This document shows positions 36,190-47,189 of a stretch of 64,000 bases of DNA, piece after piece. A model generated the notes under the pieces. That model was not told the DNA's origin, ran no database searches, and saw only the letters and a list, made by a program, of their open reading frames with translations. A program made the translations under genes and the position numbers. This DNA is from Lepturacanthus savala. Taxonomy: Eukaryota; Chordata; Actinopteri; Scombriformes; Trichiuridae. The first letter of the stretch is position 1. The number at the start of each line of letters is the position of its first letter. The stretch covers positions 4,210,227 through 4,274,226 of the forward strand of contig CM060478.1 in the NCBI GenBank assembly GCA_030544235.1, written 5' to 3'.

Positions 36190-36530
36190 TTTTTTTGGGT
36201 TAAGATGGATAATCTTCCAGTGTTTCAACCTGAAATCGATCCCTCAAGCAGCGGTGGCCGTGTTTATCAGTTTATGACGCCCGGCTACAACCCTGCACAG
36301 TCTGCTCGTATCATTGTCCTGTATCAGTGCAGCGTGCAGCGTGATGTGTGTCTACCATCTGTTATAATCAGCCATGAATATTGCAGAGGCCTCGGCACTT
36401 TAAACGGCTTATATACCCTATGGAGGTTGACATGCATGGGAGAAGTCATGTGTGCCAGAGATGCACTCTGTGTGCGTTTACAGTTGGCCCATTGATTTAT
36501 AATTAACGCTGAGGTTACTGCTCCAGCACA
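36190..36530. promoter_or_regulatory. Candidate conserved non-coding element inside a 153-codon frame
   Basis: Unique sequence with GAAATCGATCCC, TATAATCAGCCATGAATATT, GGCCCATTGATTTATAATTAACGC. A plus-strand frame of 153 codons (36034-36495) covers most of it but contains no domain I recognise, and its first third lies in AT-rich Lys/Asn-coding sequence. Probably non-coding. Confidence 0.35.
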
Positions 36531-36562
36531 CACACAGCTGGCCTGCTCTCTGGGGTCACAGC

Positions 36563-36591
36563 GGTGTGTGTGTGTGTGTGTTTGTGTTTGT
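36563..36591. repeat. (GT)n microsatellite
   Basis: GT array with TTTG interruptions; scattered GT runs continue to about 36700. Confidence 0.9.
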
Positions 36592-36783
36592 GCACAAAGT
36601 TATTTCAGTGTCCGAGAAGGACACGTTGTGCACAAGTGGAAATGTGTGAAAACGTGCACGTGTGTTTGTGCTTTTTGTGAGGGTGTGAAGTGTGTGTGTG
36701 TGCACAGGAATCGAGCATATGTTCCCCTTTAAATAGGTTTATCTTTGAGTGTTTGTGTGCATAAGTGAACATACATGTAGGGA

Positions 36784-36797
36784 GTAACCATGGTAAC
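36784..36797. promoter_or_regulatory. RFX X-box-like site
   Basis: GTAACCATGGTAAC fits the RFX consensus GTNRCC N(0-3) RGYAAC exactly with a 2-base spacer. It is followed at once by CCAATTAAAG. RFX proteins bind such X-boxes near ciliary and other genes. Occupancy here is unproven. Confidence 0.5.
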
Positions 36798-37465
36798 CCA
36801 ATTAAAGATCCCTGCAGACCTCATAGACTCCAGTGCCATCAAATGTATTGATTACGGTGCCCATGTGAGTTTAGTCAAACACACGGATCCTCCAGTCGCT
36901 GCTGACGCCACTAGGCTGCAGTCTTGCAGCTAAAGACACCAAAAATACAAAGAATGCATGGATTTGTCTTCATGAATCTCAATTAATATTCAGTGAAGGA
37001 TGGTGTTCACATTCACTAAAACTGTATTTAGTGTTTTTTTGTCTTTTTACACTAGAAGAACAAAGTACCAACATATCCCACATGTTGTCAAAGAAAAAGT
37101 ATTTTTTATTGCTTTTCCAGGTACCCAAAGACATTTATGAGAGATATACAAGACAAGAAATTTGAGAGATAGATATATATAGAAAGAAATTAAGCATAAA
37201 AAATGACAGTTTAACATTAAAAGCTATTTTGAAAAGATGGGTTTGATGAGTTGAGTAATGTCTGTTTCATAAATAGAGCTGGCACAGTTCATTTTAGTCT
37301 GTCAATGGAAAAAAAAACAAACCCAGTTAGTGCAATTTTAATGAAACTTCATTCAAAAATAAAATAAATGATCCAAATTAAAGTCACCACCAATGTTTAG
37401 GGAATTTAAAAAAGCAAACCTTGACCTGTTGATAAAACCGCCTCTTACCTGTTAACACTACAAAC
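36798..37465. other. Unassigned sequence
   Basis: The first 100 bp (to about 36900) remain unique and CpG-containing and may belong with the X-box. The rest is AT-rich. Confidence 0.4.
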
Positions 37466-37710
37466 CACTGCAAAAAAAATAAATCTTAACAAGTGAAAAT
37501 ATATTGTTTTTGGTACAATTAGTCAAATATTGAGTAGAATTATTTTGAATTATCCATTATTATTCCATTGCCAGATTAATTTTTTTTCTTGATTTTGGTC
37601 AATTTAGTCCTGTTTTCTTAAAATAAGATTAAATCATTAAACCTTTCATCTGAATGTTGTCTTTTTATCTCATATTATGGACTTTTTATCTCATAATTCT
37701 GACTATTTAT
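37466..37710. mobile_element. Miniature element with CACTGCAAAA end (copy 1)
   Basis: Starts CACTGCAAAAAAAATAAATC and carries TTTTTATCTCATATTATGGA and TTTTTATCTCATAATT, both also present in the copy at 45201-45559. The CACTGCAAAA terminus is characteristic of a common fish MITE. The right end appears truncated. Confidence 0.65.
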
Positions 37711-38599
37711 CACTCAGCTTGATTGACGGGTTGATGAATGTCATGTGAAATATGTTTTACCATAAGGAAATGTACATTTTGATCTGGTTTGGATATTAGA
37801 AACCCATGATGTTTGTTTTTCAGCAACTAAGTGACAATATGATCAAGGATGGGATCTAATAATCTATTTTTCTTTATTTGAGGAGGACTTTTAAGTTCAA
37901 TGAGAACACTGGGATTTTACAGTGTAGAAACATGACTCTGACCTCTTACAGACTCTGCTGAGACCACATCCCATTACTGTACAGATCTGTATATTATGAA
38001 GGAGAATGACCCAACTCCACCTCTCTGTGTGTTCACAGTAGAACAAACATAATCTATTTACCACAGCTCGTCATTGTGGAGCCTGTTCAATAGGTGAAAG
38101 AAGTTCAAGAATCATTTCCACAAGGCCATGATGGCTGAATGTCTTGCTTTGTCCACTATGTTTATACACTTATACTGGGAACCTATATGAGCTGAATCAA
38201 GGAGAATCTGAAGAAGTTCAACAGTCTAAGGAGTAGTTTGACTTGAACTTATCACATCAGGCAGCGTAGAACTATCACTATGGCTCTAAATGGATGTTTT
38301 GACATGACATTTTTGATGCAAATCAGTTTGAGGTAGAATGATACAAGAGGTTAAGGAGCACTTAAACCTCAGGCTTATTTATCAGTTTTCCTGCTATAAA
38401 TGATAATAAATCTGGAATATTTCTATAACCACAATGGTTATGAACTTAAACCTGAAATAAAAAGAAATCTACAACATCTGAGGTGATTACAGAAGAGTCA
38501 GAATCAACTTTTGTTACTGCGGTAGAATATTGCAAAAACCTCAAACAACACCAAACTGACCCAGATCATGAAAAAAAGACTTGAAATAAGATAAAAAAG
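37711..38599. other. AT-rich sequence, nothing recognised
   Basis: No gene or named repeat found. Confidence 0.45.
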
Positions 38600-38715
38600 T
38601 GAAATAAAGTGAACTAATTCATAAGATAAGAGTTCAAAGATCAAGTAATTGTCCATAAAATCATAGAAATCACACTGAGGATCATTCCAGAACATGAAGA
38701 ATACGTTCTTAGTGT
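38600..38715 (-). repeat. Unnamed repeat, copy 1 (inverse of 40275-40385)
   Basis: The reverse complement shares TATTCTTCATGTTCTGGAAT, CTCAGTGTGATTTCTATGAT and TGATCTTTGAACTC with 40275-40385. A 63-codon minus frame (38504-38695) lies over it. In the other copy that frame is broken by stops, so it is probably not coding. Confidence 0.75.
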
Positions 38716-38807
38716 TGGAGCTGAGGTTTTCTACTGTGATTTATGAATACAACTCAATACTGAACCTGTATCAGGTTTTTTGGGGATTTTAAAAGGTTAA
38801 GACATTA

Positions 38808-39104
38808 AATATTGTTCATTGACTAAATGTTTTGAATTGTGATGCAACAATAGACTGAATATGGAACAACACATCATAATGTTGAATTTGCACTTTTTTA
38901 TCCTTATATCCTCTCTCCTGTTTAGTAAACTGAATGTGAATTAATCGTATGTTAATATTTTATTTACAGCATGTTTCTTCACATAAAAAGGAGGAGGAAT
39001 GTGCAGGTGTTGTTATTTATATGTTTATTTTTACTGGTCAGATTTATGAGATCAAATTGCTCTGAATGTGGCCCATGAACTCAACTGAGTTTGACTCCCC
39101 TGCT
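38808..39104 (+). mobile_element. hAT-like element, 3' half
   Basis: AAATATTGTTCATTGACTAA, GCAACAATAGACTGAATATG and the end CTGAGTTTGACTCCCCTGCT align with the complete copy at 51794. The 5' half is absent. Confidence 0.8.
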
Positions 39105-39147
39105 TTATGTGGTCAGATCCTATGAGCTGTGGATTGTAGTCTCTCTA

Positions 39148-39149
<2 letters not shown>

Positions 39150-39191
<42 letters not shown>
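39150..39191. repeat. (AC)21 microsatellite
   Basis: Perfect AC array. Confidence 0.96.
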
Positions 39192-39192
<1 letters not shown>

Positions 39193-39430
39193 GGAGCCCG
39201 GCATGACCACTTAATCCTTCTCAGTCCCTGCTCTCCACACTACAGTGCTCTGCACTCACTGTTTGCCCTCTCTGCCCCACTTCTTCCCTTCCCCTAATCT
39301 CTCCTTTTCTCTCTCCCTCTTCCCCTTTTTCTTTCTATTTTTTTTTTAACGTCCACCTCCTCCACTTTCTCTGACCTGTCATCTCACCATCTGATCTCAT
39401 CTGCTCCTTCTTATAAGGTCATCGCTCCCC
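39192..39430. repeat. Pyrimidine-rich low-complexity tract
   Basis: CTCTCC and TTTCTTTT runs on the plus strand. Confidence 0.6.
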
Positions 39431-39900
39431 TCTCCACCGCTGTATTTTTTCTCATGGATCCGGGGCAGCGAGAGGCCTCCTTTTTCTCTTTGATTCATCC
39501 GTCCATCGGGAGGTGAAGGGCCGGGTGTGTGAGGTGACACGCCGTATTAGGGGCTCGTATTCAGGCCTGGGTGTGGGGTCATCCATGGGCGGTCCTGAGT
39601 GGGGGAGGGGGGCACTGATCTGTCATGGGCAGCCAAAACACATTTCTAGTGGCTTTTGATCCAACGTTCTCTGCGGGCGACACACCGAGTACGCATGTCC
39701 AACCACAGAAATTTTTAAGGGGGTCAGCTGGAGTTCTACGAGACATTCTCAGGACAACATCAGACAGTCGTAGCCTTGTGTTTCTTACTTTTGAAATCTC
39801 TCCAATTGCAAAGACAAAGAAAGATGGAGCGTTGTTAGAGACTCTGGGAGCCAGCAGAGATTTCCTGATAGCGACTCTCTCTGTCTGGAGGAGTCATTGA
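39430..39900. promoter_or_regulatory. Candidate conserved non-coding block
   Basis: Unique GC-richer sequence (ATGGATCCGGGGCAGCGAGA, GTGACACGCCGTATTAGGGG, ATCCATGGGCGGTCCTGAG). The 3' part holds a 91-codon plus frame (39625-39900) of ordinary composition but no recognisable family. Coding potential cannot be excluded; a regulatory element is the favoured reading. Confidence 0.35.
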
Positions 39901-40274
39901 TGAGCAGGAATGTGGCTGATGTTGATGATGCAAAAAATGACAGATGAAGTGATCATCATGGTAGATTCAAGGGTCCAGTCTGACCCAGGACCATGAAGAA
40001 TCCACCCAAACCTGAAGAGTATTGACCTGTTAAACCCCTGATAAAGCGACAACATTGAGTTTTATTCATATATTGCATGATAAAACCTCAGCTACAACAC
40101 TAAAGTATTAATATCTGAAGTAAAACACATTGTTACTGTTACAGCATCAATATATATCATCAATATCCACATCATCAATACAATAAGAAAATAGCTTAAT
40201 GTAATATCAGAAGTATGGATGCACATAACCATAACCAATTATTTTGATATTTAATTCAGATTTGAGCTCCTTTT

Positions 40275-40385
40275 TAAACATCTTACAGAATATATTCTTC
40301 ATGTTCTGGAATGAATCTCAGTGTGATTTCTATGATTTAATGGACACATACTGATCTTTGAACTCGTATCTTATTAATCATTGAG
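40275..40385 (+). repeat. Unnamed repeat, copy 2 (inverse of 38600-38715)
   Basis: Inverted partner about 1.6 kb from copy 1. It abuts a 5'-truncated hAT-like copy on its right. Confidence 0.75.
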
Positions 40386-40392
40386 CTTTGCA

Positions 40393-40774
40393 TTGCAGAT
40401 ATGTGAAGTGTGAAGTCAGTGAGAATATTTCATGGCTCAAGCAATAGAATATTACATAATATTATTAATATACAGTTTTGATTTAAAGCAAGGGATAACG
40501 TCACCTAAATGTTGTTCAGTGACTAAATATTTCGAACTGAATATGGAATAACTGAGACATCATGTTGTTGAATTTTCACCCTATTTCCTCATGTCATCTC
40601 TTTTGTTTTGTAAATCAAAGGTTAATGAATATTCACAACATATTTCTTTAAATAAAAATGAGGGGAGACATTTGTAAGTGTAACATAGACATTTTTTTGA
40701 CTGGTCCATCTCACTTTAGATCAAATTGTTGTGTATGTGGCCCATGAACTAAACTGAGTTTGACTCCCCTGCTT
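40393..40774 (+). mobile_element. hAT-like element lacking its 5' end
   Basis: Begins inside the family at GCAGATATGTGAAGTGTGAA and runs to CTGAGTTTGACTCCCCTGCTT, collinear with 51794-52307. Confidence 0.8.
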
Positions 40775-41190
40775 AAGAGGATCTGTGAAGGTCATTTTTT
40801 ATATATAGATTTTAGTTTTGAAGCATCACTAACTTCCTAGAGTGCTGTAATTTGTCATTTCTACAAATCAGCATTGATGCCTCTCAACTCACCTCTGGTT
40901 ATTTCACTGCGATGAAACTGGAGATACAGTCAGCATCCCATCACCATAGCGATGCTGTTACCATTCAGGTTTTGTCCAGCTGTGGTCTCCTTCATTAACC
41001 TCACCTCCTCCTCTTCATAGCCTCTGTGATCTTTTGTATCACGTCTACTCACTTCTATGCATCCAATCTAAAGAGATATCACTCGAGAGCCTTCACTTCT
41101 TCGCTCAAACCCTTCGTCTAAATCCACCGCCTGTTTCCTGGATCCTTGGCTGCTTGGAGGCTTCTGTCCATGCAAGTGGAGAGAGAGAGT
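40775..41190. other. Unassigned sequence
   Basis: Nothing recognised. Confidence 0.45.
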
Positions 41191-41557
41191 AATTTATATA
41201 TATATATATGAAAAGTCAGAGTTTAAATTTAGATCATCAGAAGTGTTCAGAACATACAGTATTTAGAAGGGCATGTGTTATGGTGTGTTTTTATACTGTT
41301 TCACAGAATTCTGATCGATTTTGTCAATTTTTACACAGATCTGGATCTTACCCACACAAGAACGCACATAACCGTGTGTGTGTGTGTGTATGTGTGTATT
41401 TTAAACTTCACCATGTGTGTCTGTGTGTGCTCATGAATATGTGTGTGTGTGTGTGTGGCTTGTGGCTTAAAAGGGCCCTGGCGTACTTAAAGGTGCATTA
41501 CAGGTCTCAGGCGTAATCCACAGTGATAGCTAAAGTGCTCTGTGTCGACCACAGGAG

Positions 41558-41627
<70 letters not shown>

Positions 41628-41638
41628 TGGGTGTGGGT
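41191..41638. repeat. Microsatellite cluster: (TA)n and three GT arrays
   Basis: (TA)n at 41194-41208, GT at 41373-41398 and 41440-41457, and a perfect (TG)32 at 41560-41623 ending in GGGTGT repeats to 41638. Confidence 0.95.
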
Positions 41639-42234
41639 GAAGACAGCATATGTTGTGTCCACTGTACATGTTATTCAGCATACTGTAAATTTTGTATCCA
41701 CAGGGTCTGCATACTGTACAAAGGACAAAAAAGAAAGATGGAGGAAGAGAAGGCGGGAGCAAGAGGCCATGGGAGGACAGGAAGGGCAATGGTCGTCAGG
41801 TGAGTGCACAGTTGTGACATCACAACTTCACAGAAGTCTTAAAGGCTCGGTTTTTGAATAGCACACCTGCTGTCATAAATGCAAATCTCCCTTTGTGTAA
41901 CACATCCTCTCCAAAGCAGCAGGCTGGGGAATCAGAAGTGGACTAAAGTGAGGAAGTTGAAGGTCTCCTGTGTGTATTATGCAGAATCACCCGCTGTTTC
42001 TCTGCCTTCAGCTTCTATTTATTCTGATGCAGTGTGTGTGTGTCTTAAGTGCCTATTGTAAACACCACCACACCATCTGAGGCCAGGCCACTGCATCTCT
42101 GCAGATGATGTGTGTATGGATTGTATATTTGCCTGCGACTATGGGCTGTTTACAGTCTGTGTTTGTGTGTAGATGCTGTGTGTGCTTGCATATGTGTGTA
42201 CAGATCATGTATTTGTGGGTGTGTACACATTATG
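41639..42234. other. Unassigned sequence with short GT runs
   Basis: No gene or named repeat. Frames here are continuations of GT translations. Confidence 0.45.
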
Positions 42235-42244
42235 TACACACACA

Positions 42245-42291
<47 letters not shown>
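42235..42291. repeat. (CA)n microsatellite
   Basis: CA array with one CGCG interruption. Confidence 0.96.
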
Positions 42292-42293
<2 letters not shown>

Positions 42294-42807
42294 AACTTGG
42301 ACTGTCACTTCTCTCACTGATCCTGTTTTAGAATTTTAAATAGTCTCATTTCAGAGTAGAATTCAATCGGCCACCGTCATCTGTTCTGTTTAGAGAACGT
42401 TGCGTTATCGGTTTGTTTTGTACGTTTCCAGGCTCAAACATCCACAGTTTCTGACTCGTTTTATCGTTTAACTTCCTGTCTGCACCAGAAAAGGAATATG
42501 TGTGGTGTTGTGTAGTTAATTTATTGCTGCGTTGGATCATTTTCATCTGCATTTTAGCAAAAACCAAAAAAATAGTTTGACAGAAGAACAAAAAAGATAT
42601 GTATCTGTCATCTTCATATAACACTATGATATAACAGAGCCCATATACAAATATAGACACTTATACACTTAACTTATTATGTAACAAGGTGATTATTTAA
42701 ATTAATAAATTATGACATATTAATTCTCTGATTTTTCACCATGAAAACATTGAGCTACAGCTGCAACACAAAATGAACAAATTGAGATTATGCTGGATAA
42801 AAGTTAC
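42292..42807. other. Unassigned AT-rich sequence
   Basis: The 104-codon minus frame (42346-42660) has no recognisable feature. Confidence 0.45.
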
Positions 42808-43310
42808 TTAAAGGGACAGTTCACCCCAAAATCCACATTTGTCCTCTTATCTGGATGGTTTCATTGTGACTTGTTAGGGTTGGAGATATCAGAGATTGCC
42901 ACATTATCTCCAGTACAAATGAACTGGATTTCATTCGGCTTGTGAGACACAAAAAACATGTTTGAGAAGCTCATCTGCAGTATCTCTTTCCAAATGTCCT
43001 GACCCCATTTACTCAAGATAATCCAGATCTTGTTGTGAGCAGTTTGATGTCAGAAATATTTACCTTTATTACCTACTGAATGACATGTGGTAGATGCACT
43101 TTTTCTTCTGTGTGGTGAAGTGGTTGGTGATTATAGACATTTTTAAATGTATTTTTCAGCAGAACATCATCCACTTCCAATGTACTACAGAGAAGGCAGA
43201 CAGCTGTACTGCTGATATCTCCAAACCGAAACCGTCTGATGGAGAAACATGTCTTAAAACAGCTGAAAAATGTAAAAAAAAAAAAAAAAAAAAAAAAATG
43301 TTGTTAGATG
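42808..43310. mobile_element. Non-coding DNA element (TTAAAGGGACAGTTCACC end)
   Basis: TTAAAGGGACAGTTCACCCC at 42808 opens a well-known fish repeat. Characteristic interior phrases follow: GTTGGAGATATCAGAGATTG, GAACTGGATTTCATTCGGCT, ACTCAAGATAATCCAGATCT and TTGTTGTGAGCAGTTTGATG. A poly-A run at about 43274-43299 lies at its right side. The right terminus is not clear. Confidence 0.75.
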
Positions 43311-43321
43311 CAGCAAACATT

Positions 43322-43451
43322 TAATCACTGACTTCACATTTCTGTGAACTGCTCCAATTCTTGTCACATTTTCTACAGTCGTCCAGCGGACCAGATTGGA
43401 CCCTTTTGCAGTCCACTTCTGGCCCCCAGGCCACATGTTTGACACCCCTGT
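43322..43451 (-). mobile_element. hAT-like element, 5'-end fragment
   Basis: In reverse orientation: ACTTCACATTTCTGTGAACTGCTCC ... TGGCCCCCAGGCCACATGTT, ending TTGACACCCCTG. This matches the first ~130 bases of the family. Confidence 0.8.
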
Positions 43452-43539
43452 TCTAGGTTTAGTATTATAAGTGTAATATATAGAGGTGTTTGTGTCTATT
43501 TCTTTCATTCATTAAATCCGGAGCAGCATTTTCTTCTTG

Positions 43540-44110
43540 TGAAGATTAAATCCGACTTAAATATGCAGATCTTATTCATGTCTGTGGCTGCACAGCCTCG
43601 TCATCCTCATTTTACTCCACCATCAGAGACTGGAGACACTATTAGAATCTGTTGGCCTTTGGCGTTTGCCTCCTGGTCAGCTGAGATCTGCTGCTTCCAC
43701 GTCCATCTGGAGCAAATCCAGACACCAACACATCTGCAATGACACGGCACTGATGTGCACATCAGCCGTGTGCCGGTCTCCCTGTGCGGCCTTAATGCCA
43801 CAGCAGCTCCCTGGCCACATCACTCTCTGTTAAGATTTTACAAACGTCACCCGCTCATTCTGTCTGCTTCGGTTACTTGTTGTTTCTGCATCAGTGAAAT
43901 TATCCCTTTTCTTTTCAGTCGTCAGTTTTGGTATAAAATTGATCGCTGTTGGTGTTCCCTGTCGCCTGATATGACATTCATAGGTGATGCCATTATGTTA
44001 ATTTTTGATAATTAGCATCAGCTGAACACACTTCCCATTTAGGAGTGATTGGAATACATTAAGGTACACTCAGGGATGTGAACGGAATTGCACTGATAAA
44101 TATGGCGTCA
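43540..44110. promoter_or_regulatory. Candidate conserved non-coding block
   Basis: Unique sequence lying between two hAT-like fragments, with CATTATGTTAATTTTTGATA, ATTAGCATCAGCTGAA and CpG-containing parts (GTGTGCCGGTCTCCCTGTGC). Short frames (43539-43742, 43755-44015 plus, 43607-43801 minus) show no protein family. Confidence 0.4.
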
Positions 44111-44230
44111 TTTCCTGGATAAAGAATAGCATGTGTATATATGTGCATGGGAAGTATGCAATACATTATGAATGATTTACACAAAAAAAGGAGAGATGAA
44201 ATGAAAAAAGTGAAATTTCGAAAATGAAAT

Positions 44231-44577
44231 ACATGAATAATTGAGACATCATAATTTACTCAGTGAACGATATTTAGTGTTTTAAGCAGCAGGTGAAGTT
44301 ATCTCCTGCCTTACAAACCTTTTACAAATCAAAACTCTGAATATTTTATTTCTTGAGCCCTGAAAGATTCTCACTGACTTCACATTTCTATGAAGTAACA
44401 GGAACCACTCCATTCTCGCTTTGTGCATTTATGCAATGGTCCGGATTTGGACCCTTTAGTGGGCCGGTTCTGGCCCCCAGGCCACATGTTTGACACCCTT
44501 GCTCTAGATAAAGTATTATAGGTTGTGTAATATGTTGAGGGATATGTGTCTATTTAATGTTTGACACCCCTGCTATA
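44231..44577 (-). mobile_element. hAT-like element, 5' half, plus second terminal remnant
   Basis: Reverse-orientation copy ending in CCACATGTTTGACACCCTTG near 44504. A second terminal remnant, TGTTTGACACCCCTGCTATA, follows at 44559-44578. The sequence between them is also found next to the copy at 43451. Confidence 0.8.
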
Positions 44578-44596
44578 GCATGTCAACATGTATTAT

Positions 44597-44634
44597 GCGT
44601 GTGTGTGTGTGTGCGTGCGTGTGTGTGTGTGTGT
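44597..44634. repeat. (GT)n microsatellite
   Basis: GT array with GC interruptions. Confidence 0.95.
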
Positions 44635-44689
44635 ATAAGGGGGGGTTGATGGTTGTGTGGAGGTTATAGCTCGGGCTGCAGCGGTGGTG

Positions 44690-44970
44690 GAGACCTATTT
44701 TAATTCTTAACTAGATGTCCATGATTTATTAATCTGCATTTGAAATAACAATTACCGTGTCAGAAGGGATCAGGCCAAAGCCTTAATTGCAATGGAAAAC
44801 ACACTTAATATGGAACTTGCCACAGCCAAAGCGCACGCATGGCATCCCCAACAGTCTCCCCTCCTGCCTGTGACTGTGCATTATACAGTATGCATGGAAA
44901 TCCCAGCATGAATGTCAATGTAGTTTCTGCATTAACTGTTGCGACGAAGTCATAGGTTGCTTCATGTTCA
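44690..44970. promoter_or_regulatory. Candidate conserved non-coding element
   Basis: Dense homeodomain-like motifs (TTAATTCTTAACTAGATGTC, ATGATTTATTAATCTGCATT, GAAATAACAATTACCG, CCTTAATTGCAATGG) followed by unique CpG-containing sequence. One of the more convincing enhancer-like blocks by motif content. No open frame. Confidence 0.5.
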
Positions 44971-45200
44971 TTATTCACCAAGCAGCCTTTATCCTGCTTT
45001 ACAATTTAAACATAGCATTTTTCCCAGTGTTACACAATTATTCCTTGTTACAGAATGAGTAATGAACGGTTTGATAACGTTTGTCAAACCACGTTTCCCA
45101 TAAACCTTTGTGCATCTTTCCCACTTTCCTCTTTTTTTTCCTAGTAGAATTCGTCTAAGTGCAGCTCAGTATTCCAGTTTACTTCCAGTTTAGTTCTTTA
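44971..45200. other. Unassigned sequence
   Basis: Nothing recognised. Confidence 0.45.
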
Positions 45201-45559
45201 CTGCAAAATATCAATCTTTAGTCTAATATTGAGCAGGATTATCTGGAATTATCATATTCAATTAGCAAATAAGGGAAATTCTGCTCAATTTAGAGTAGTT
45301 TTACAAAAAAACAATATTTTCACTTATTACAATTTCATATTTTTTTCATCTTAAATTATTTTAAAAACTTTGAAAAACTTTATAAAATAAAATGATCTGA
45401 CAGGTCGTGATATTGAGTAGAATTCTACTCAGTTTTGGACTAATTGGTGAAGTATCTTATTTTATCTTCTTGATCAATTTAACTTTTTATCTTAATGTTG
45501 TGTTTTTTTTTATCTCATATTATGGACTTTTTTTTATCTCATAATTAATTTCTGCAGTG
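45201..45559. mobile_element. Miniature element with CACTGCA-type ends (copy 2)
   Basis: TTACTGCAAAATATCAATCT at the left and TTTCTGCAGTG at the right are imperfect inverted ends. TTTTTATCTCATATTATGGA is shared with the copy at 37466. ATTGAGCAGGATTATCTGGA and GATATTGAGTAGAATTCTAC are related internal phrases. Confidence 0.7.
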
Positions 45560-46226
45560 TTGAAGTGGTGGCTGTAAACTTTTATGTGGGAGACCAGAGT
45601 ATTTGTCTTTCACATTATTTTCATACAGATTTTTTTAGAGAAAAAAACTCATCAGTGAATATATGAGTTATTTTTCCAGAATCAATCTTCCTTTAGGTGA
45701 ACAGGTGATCCATCGATCTGTACCTGAGCTGTCAGCTGAGTGATATTTTGCTTTGTACCATGAATATTCAGCTGTGAATCAAAGATGTTGTGCACACACC
45801 TTCCTGTTTTCTCCATGTGTGCTCGGAGGCTCACGAAACAAGAAATTTCTCTCGGGAACTTCCGATTTCGCTCAACATGAGCATGAACACACCTTGTGAC
45901 CCTGGAGGAAGTTCCGCTGCTGATCACGGTCAGAAATCATTTGGCTCGCTGTGATCGTTGCTGGGACACGCACATACGTGGGATTGATTAGAGGAGATGT
46001 GCCGAGCCGTGATATGTGGAGTAGTGATTGTTCTCACAGAAATACACAAACTTGAAAGCGAGTTTATCAGAGCCTTAAGCCTCATGTTCAAAGAGAAGTA
46101 TAGTTTGGTGCATCAGTTGTTTTTTTTTTTTATTTTAAGTCTCATAAAAAAATATTCACCATCAACAATTAATCTATCAAATAAGAGATTTGTTTTAAAG
46201 TTTCAGGAAATAGTGAAACGTTTAAT
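45560..46226. other. Unassigned sequence; CpG-containing part at 45830-46020
   Basis: The stretch 45830-46020 keeps CpGs and could be a weak regulatory block. The minus frame at 45682-45927 has no recognisable feature. Confidence 0.35.
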
Positions 46227-46680
46227 GGTGCTTTCACACCACTAGTTTGATTATTTGGTCTGCACCAGACAATTAAATGTTTACTAATTAGCATCTAGAC
46301 TCCAGTGTGGTCCGCTCTCACACCTGCAAAACAACCAAAATTGTTCCAATTGACGTTTCATCGATGTTTATCTTCTGGTAGAAATAAGTCCTGATTGTGA
46401 CTCATTATTGAAACATTTCACACATTGCTACTTGCCCTTATCTTAGCGTATTACATCCTTTTTGGCCATTTTTTCAAACGCTTCTTCCTGGTGAGCTACA
46501 CATGGTGCAGCAGTGGTTTGCTGCTGCTGCTTCTATTCTTTTTATTTTTTCTGCCCATTTTGTTTGCAATTTTCTTCTTTTTGAGAGCGTATTTTAGTTC
46601 ACTCCAATGCAAATTTATCAATCTGTGGAATGTCGAATGAACAAATCTACAAAAAACTGGTAATCTGAACTAAACTGTTG
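46227..46680. mobile_element. Probable old DNA element (GGTGCTTTCACACC end)
   Basis: GGTGCTTTCACACCACTAGT with CTCTCACACCTGCAAAACAA inside resembles a fish repeat with GGTGCTTTCACACCTG ends. The 71-codon frame at 46425-46640 is Phe/Leu-rich translation of T-rich sequence. Confidence 0.45.
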
Positions 46681-46763
46681 TCTGAAAAACAACAAAAAAT
46701 GTAAATGGTGCTTCACTGCCCCCACAGTATGGAGTAGTATCATCAGTTATGTGTATAATAACG

Positions 46764-46915
46764 TAGACCCAACTAATCAATGACTAAATTAGTCGCCAAC
46801 TATTCTGATAATCGATTTTAATCAGGTAGTTGTTGCAGCCTTAAAAACATCCAAACCTCACATTTGAGAAGCTGGAAATACAGAATCAATCTGATTGAAA
46901 CAATAATCAATTATA
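46764..46915. mobile_element. Miniature DNA element, AGAGCTGCAAC family (fragment)
   Basis: CAACTAATCAATGACTAAATTAGTCG, TCTGATAATCGATTTTAATC and CACATTTGAGAAGCTGGAAA identify the family. Only about half is present. Confidence 0.65.
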
Positions 46916-47189
46916 TAGAATCAGACTGTGAACAAATGACTCATACAGCTCAGATTCTTACATTTACCCAATGTCAAGGTAAACTTGATATGCATGTATC
47001 TCTCTGTTATATATTTTTTCTGCTTTAGAATCATAGTTGATCACTCAGGAAACAAGAACACATTAGGCAACCTCAGTGTTTCCCCTGTAAATCCTCACGT
47101 TTTCTCCCTATACTTCTGTAGTAAAATCCCTGTGAGTTATTGACGTTAACACACAACACGTGTCTTGCTCTTGGAAAAAAAAAAAAAAT
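46916..47189. other. Unassigned sequence
   Basis: A13 run near 47176. Nothing else recognised. Confidence 0.45.

Noticed and set aside
46425..46640. Hydrophobic, membrane-like 71-codon frame
   Set aside because: It is the translation of a T-rich stretch within an old repeat.
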